6,927 nucleotides of DNA, taken from the NCBI GenBank assembly GCA_003153335.1, contig PLYG01000241.1, positions 1 through 6,927 of the forward strand. The letters are read 5' to 3'. Both the position numbers and the translations under genes were made by a program. Below the pieces are notes generated by a model. The model was not told the origin of the DNA, did no database searches, and was given only the letters and a program-made list of their open reading frames with translations. Of the stretch, positions 6,170-6,927 are shown piece by piece; the stretch's first letter is position 1; each line of letters starts with the position of its first letter. Source of the stretch: Betaproteobacteria bacterium. GTDB lineage: Bacteria > Pseudomonadota > Gammaproteobacteria > Burkholderiales > Casimicrobiaceae.

Positions 6170-6927
6170 ATGGCCGCAACCATCATCGACTCACGCATTT
6201 TCGGAAACGTCTTCAGCACCGAACCCATGCGGCAGGTCTGGTCCGACGAGAACCGTACCGCCAAGTACGTCGAAATCGAAAAGGCGCTCGCGATCGTCCA
6301 GGGCCGCCTGGGCATCATTCCGGCGGAAGCGGCGGAGGAAATCGTGAAGAATTGCGAGATCGGCAAGATCGACATGGAAAAGCTGCGCGGGGAGACCGAG
6401 CGCATCGGCTACCCGATCCTTCCCGTCGTGCAACAACTTGTGGCGAAATGCCGCGACGGCCTCGGCGAATGGTGCCACTGGGGCGCCACCACGCAGGACA
6501 TCACCGACACCGCAACGGTGCTGGCCATCCGCGACGCCCTGGCCCTGGTCGAGACCGACCTGCGCGCCATCAGCGCCTCGCTGGCGGCGCTGGCGAAAAA
6601 ATACCGCGACACCCCCATGGCCGGCCGCTCGAACCTGCAGCAGGCCACCCCCATCACCTTCGGCTACAAATGCGCGGTCCTGCTGGCGGGCTTCCAGCGT
6701 CATCTGCAACGGCTGCAGGAAATGCGGCCGCGCGTGCTGGTTGGCGAGTTCGGCGGCGCCACCGGCACGCTCGCATCGTTGGGCGCGGACGGTTTGAAGG
6801 TGCAGGAGGCGTTGATGATCGAACTCGGCCTCGGTCAACCCGAGATCGCCTGGCACACCATGCGCGACCGCATCGCCGAGGTCGGCTGTTTCCTCGGCCT
6901 GGTCACCGGCACCTGCGGCAAGATCGC
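6170..6927 (+). CDS. Class-II fumarase/aspartase superfamily lyase, PcaB/PurB-like (N-terminal part, cut by window edge)
   Basis: Translated by hand from ATG 6170; 252 residues are visible and the frame is still open at the window end. Family members are homotetramers that eliminate, or cyclise to, a dicarboxylate product such as fumarate. Conserved region one is HWGATTQDITDT (103-114), close to the HWGATSQDV form of 3-carboxy-cis,cis-muconate cycloisomerase (PcaB). Region two is MAGRSNLQQATPITFG (150-165). Adenylosuccinate lyases have a catalytic histidine here (GRTHGQ); this protein has Asn155, while PcaB proteins have Trp, so it belongs with the cycloisomerase-like group rather than true PurB. 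The third signature (the GSS..MP.K.NP loop) lies beyond the window, so the reaction stays open. CAGGAG (6155-6160) is 9 bases before the start. It is likely co-transcribed with the hydratase gene. Alternatives are a carboxymuconate cycloisomerase or an amino-dicarboxylate lyase. Confidence 0.85.
   Translation, partial: MAATIIDSRIFGNVFSTEPMRQVWSDENRTAKYVEIEKALAIVQGRLGIIPAEAAEEIVKNCEIGKIDMEKLRGETERIGYPILPVVQQLVAKCRDGLGEWCHWGATTQDITDTATVLAIRDALALVETDLRAISASLAALAKKYRDTPMAGRSNLQQATPITFGYKCAVLLAGFQRHLQRLQEMRPRVLVGEFGGATGTLASLGADGLKVQEALMIELGLGQPEIAWHTMRDRIAEVGCFLGLVTGTCGKI

Noticed and set aside
6191..6856. Minus-strand open frame of 221 codons opposite the lyase gene
   Set aside because: Antisense shadow; the plus-strand frame carries conserved fumarase-superfamily motifs along its full visible length.

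Overview
The window comes from a GC-rich proteobacterial chromosome. The gene set (an iolC-DUF2090 fusion, iolD, a divergent iolG, and a HTD2-type hydratase beside a PcaB-like lyase) and the base usage suggest a betaproteobacterium, probably Burkholderiales. That placement is an inference; there is no rRNA or other marker gene to settle it.

Left part (1-3607) is a myo-inositol catabolism locus. Two genes read leftward: a 656-codon kinase/aldolase fusion (iolC with a DUF2090 domain, 358-2328) and the first 120 codons of iolD (1-361), joined by a 4-base ATGA stop/start overlap. Inositol 2-dehydrogenase (iolG, 2618-3607) reads rightward. The two transcription units share a 289-bp intergenic region (2329-2617) that holds a 13-bp perfect inverted repeat with widely spaced arms, a 12-bp palindrome between the arms, and a hairpin just before the iolG ribosome binding site. 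The proteins cover oxidation of inositol to 2-keto-myo-inositol (IolG), ring opening (IolD), phosphorylation of the ring-opened product (IolC) and probably cleavage of the phosphorylated sugar acid (DUF2090 part). The dehydratase iolE and isomerase iolB are not in the window.

Middle part (3608-5244) starts with a REP-like 9-bp-stem hairpin just after iolG. Next is a stand-alone EAL-domain gene (3878-4720). It keeps the metal-binding residues of a c-di-GMP phosphodiesterase but has lost two conserved glutamates. The following 524 bp (4721-5244) contain no intact gene. They hold a frameshifted remnant on the minus strand that reads like the C-terminal end of a LysR-type regulator.

Right part (5245-6927) is a rightward pair: a 282-residue HTD2/MaoC-type acyl-CoA hydratase and the N-terminal 252 residues of a class-II fumarase/aspartase-superfamily lyase of the PcaB (3-carboxy-cis,cis-muconate cycloisomerase)/PurB branch, cut by the window end. 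They look like the start of an operon for a CoA-dependent organic-acid or aromatic breakdown route whose substrate cannot be told from here. The LysR remnant lies where a divergent regulator of this operon would normally sit.

I found no clearly new defence, mobile or RNA system. The points most worth a second look are the degenerate EAL protein, the decayed regulator, the inverted-repeat architecture between iolC and iolG, and the unassigned hydratase/lyase pair.
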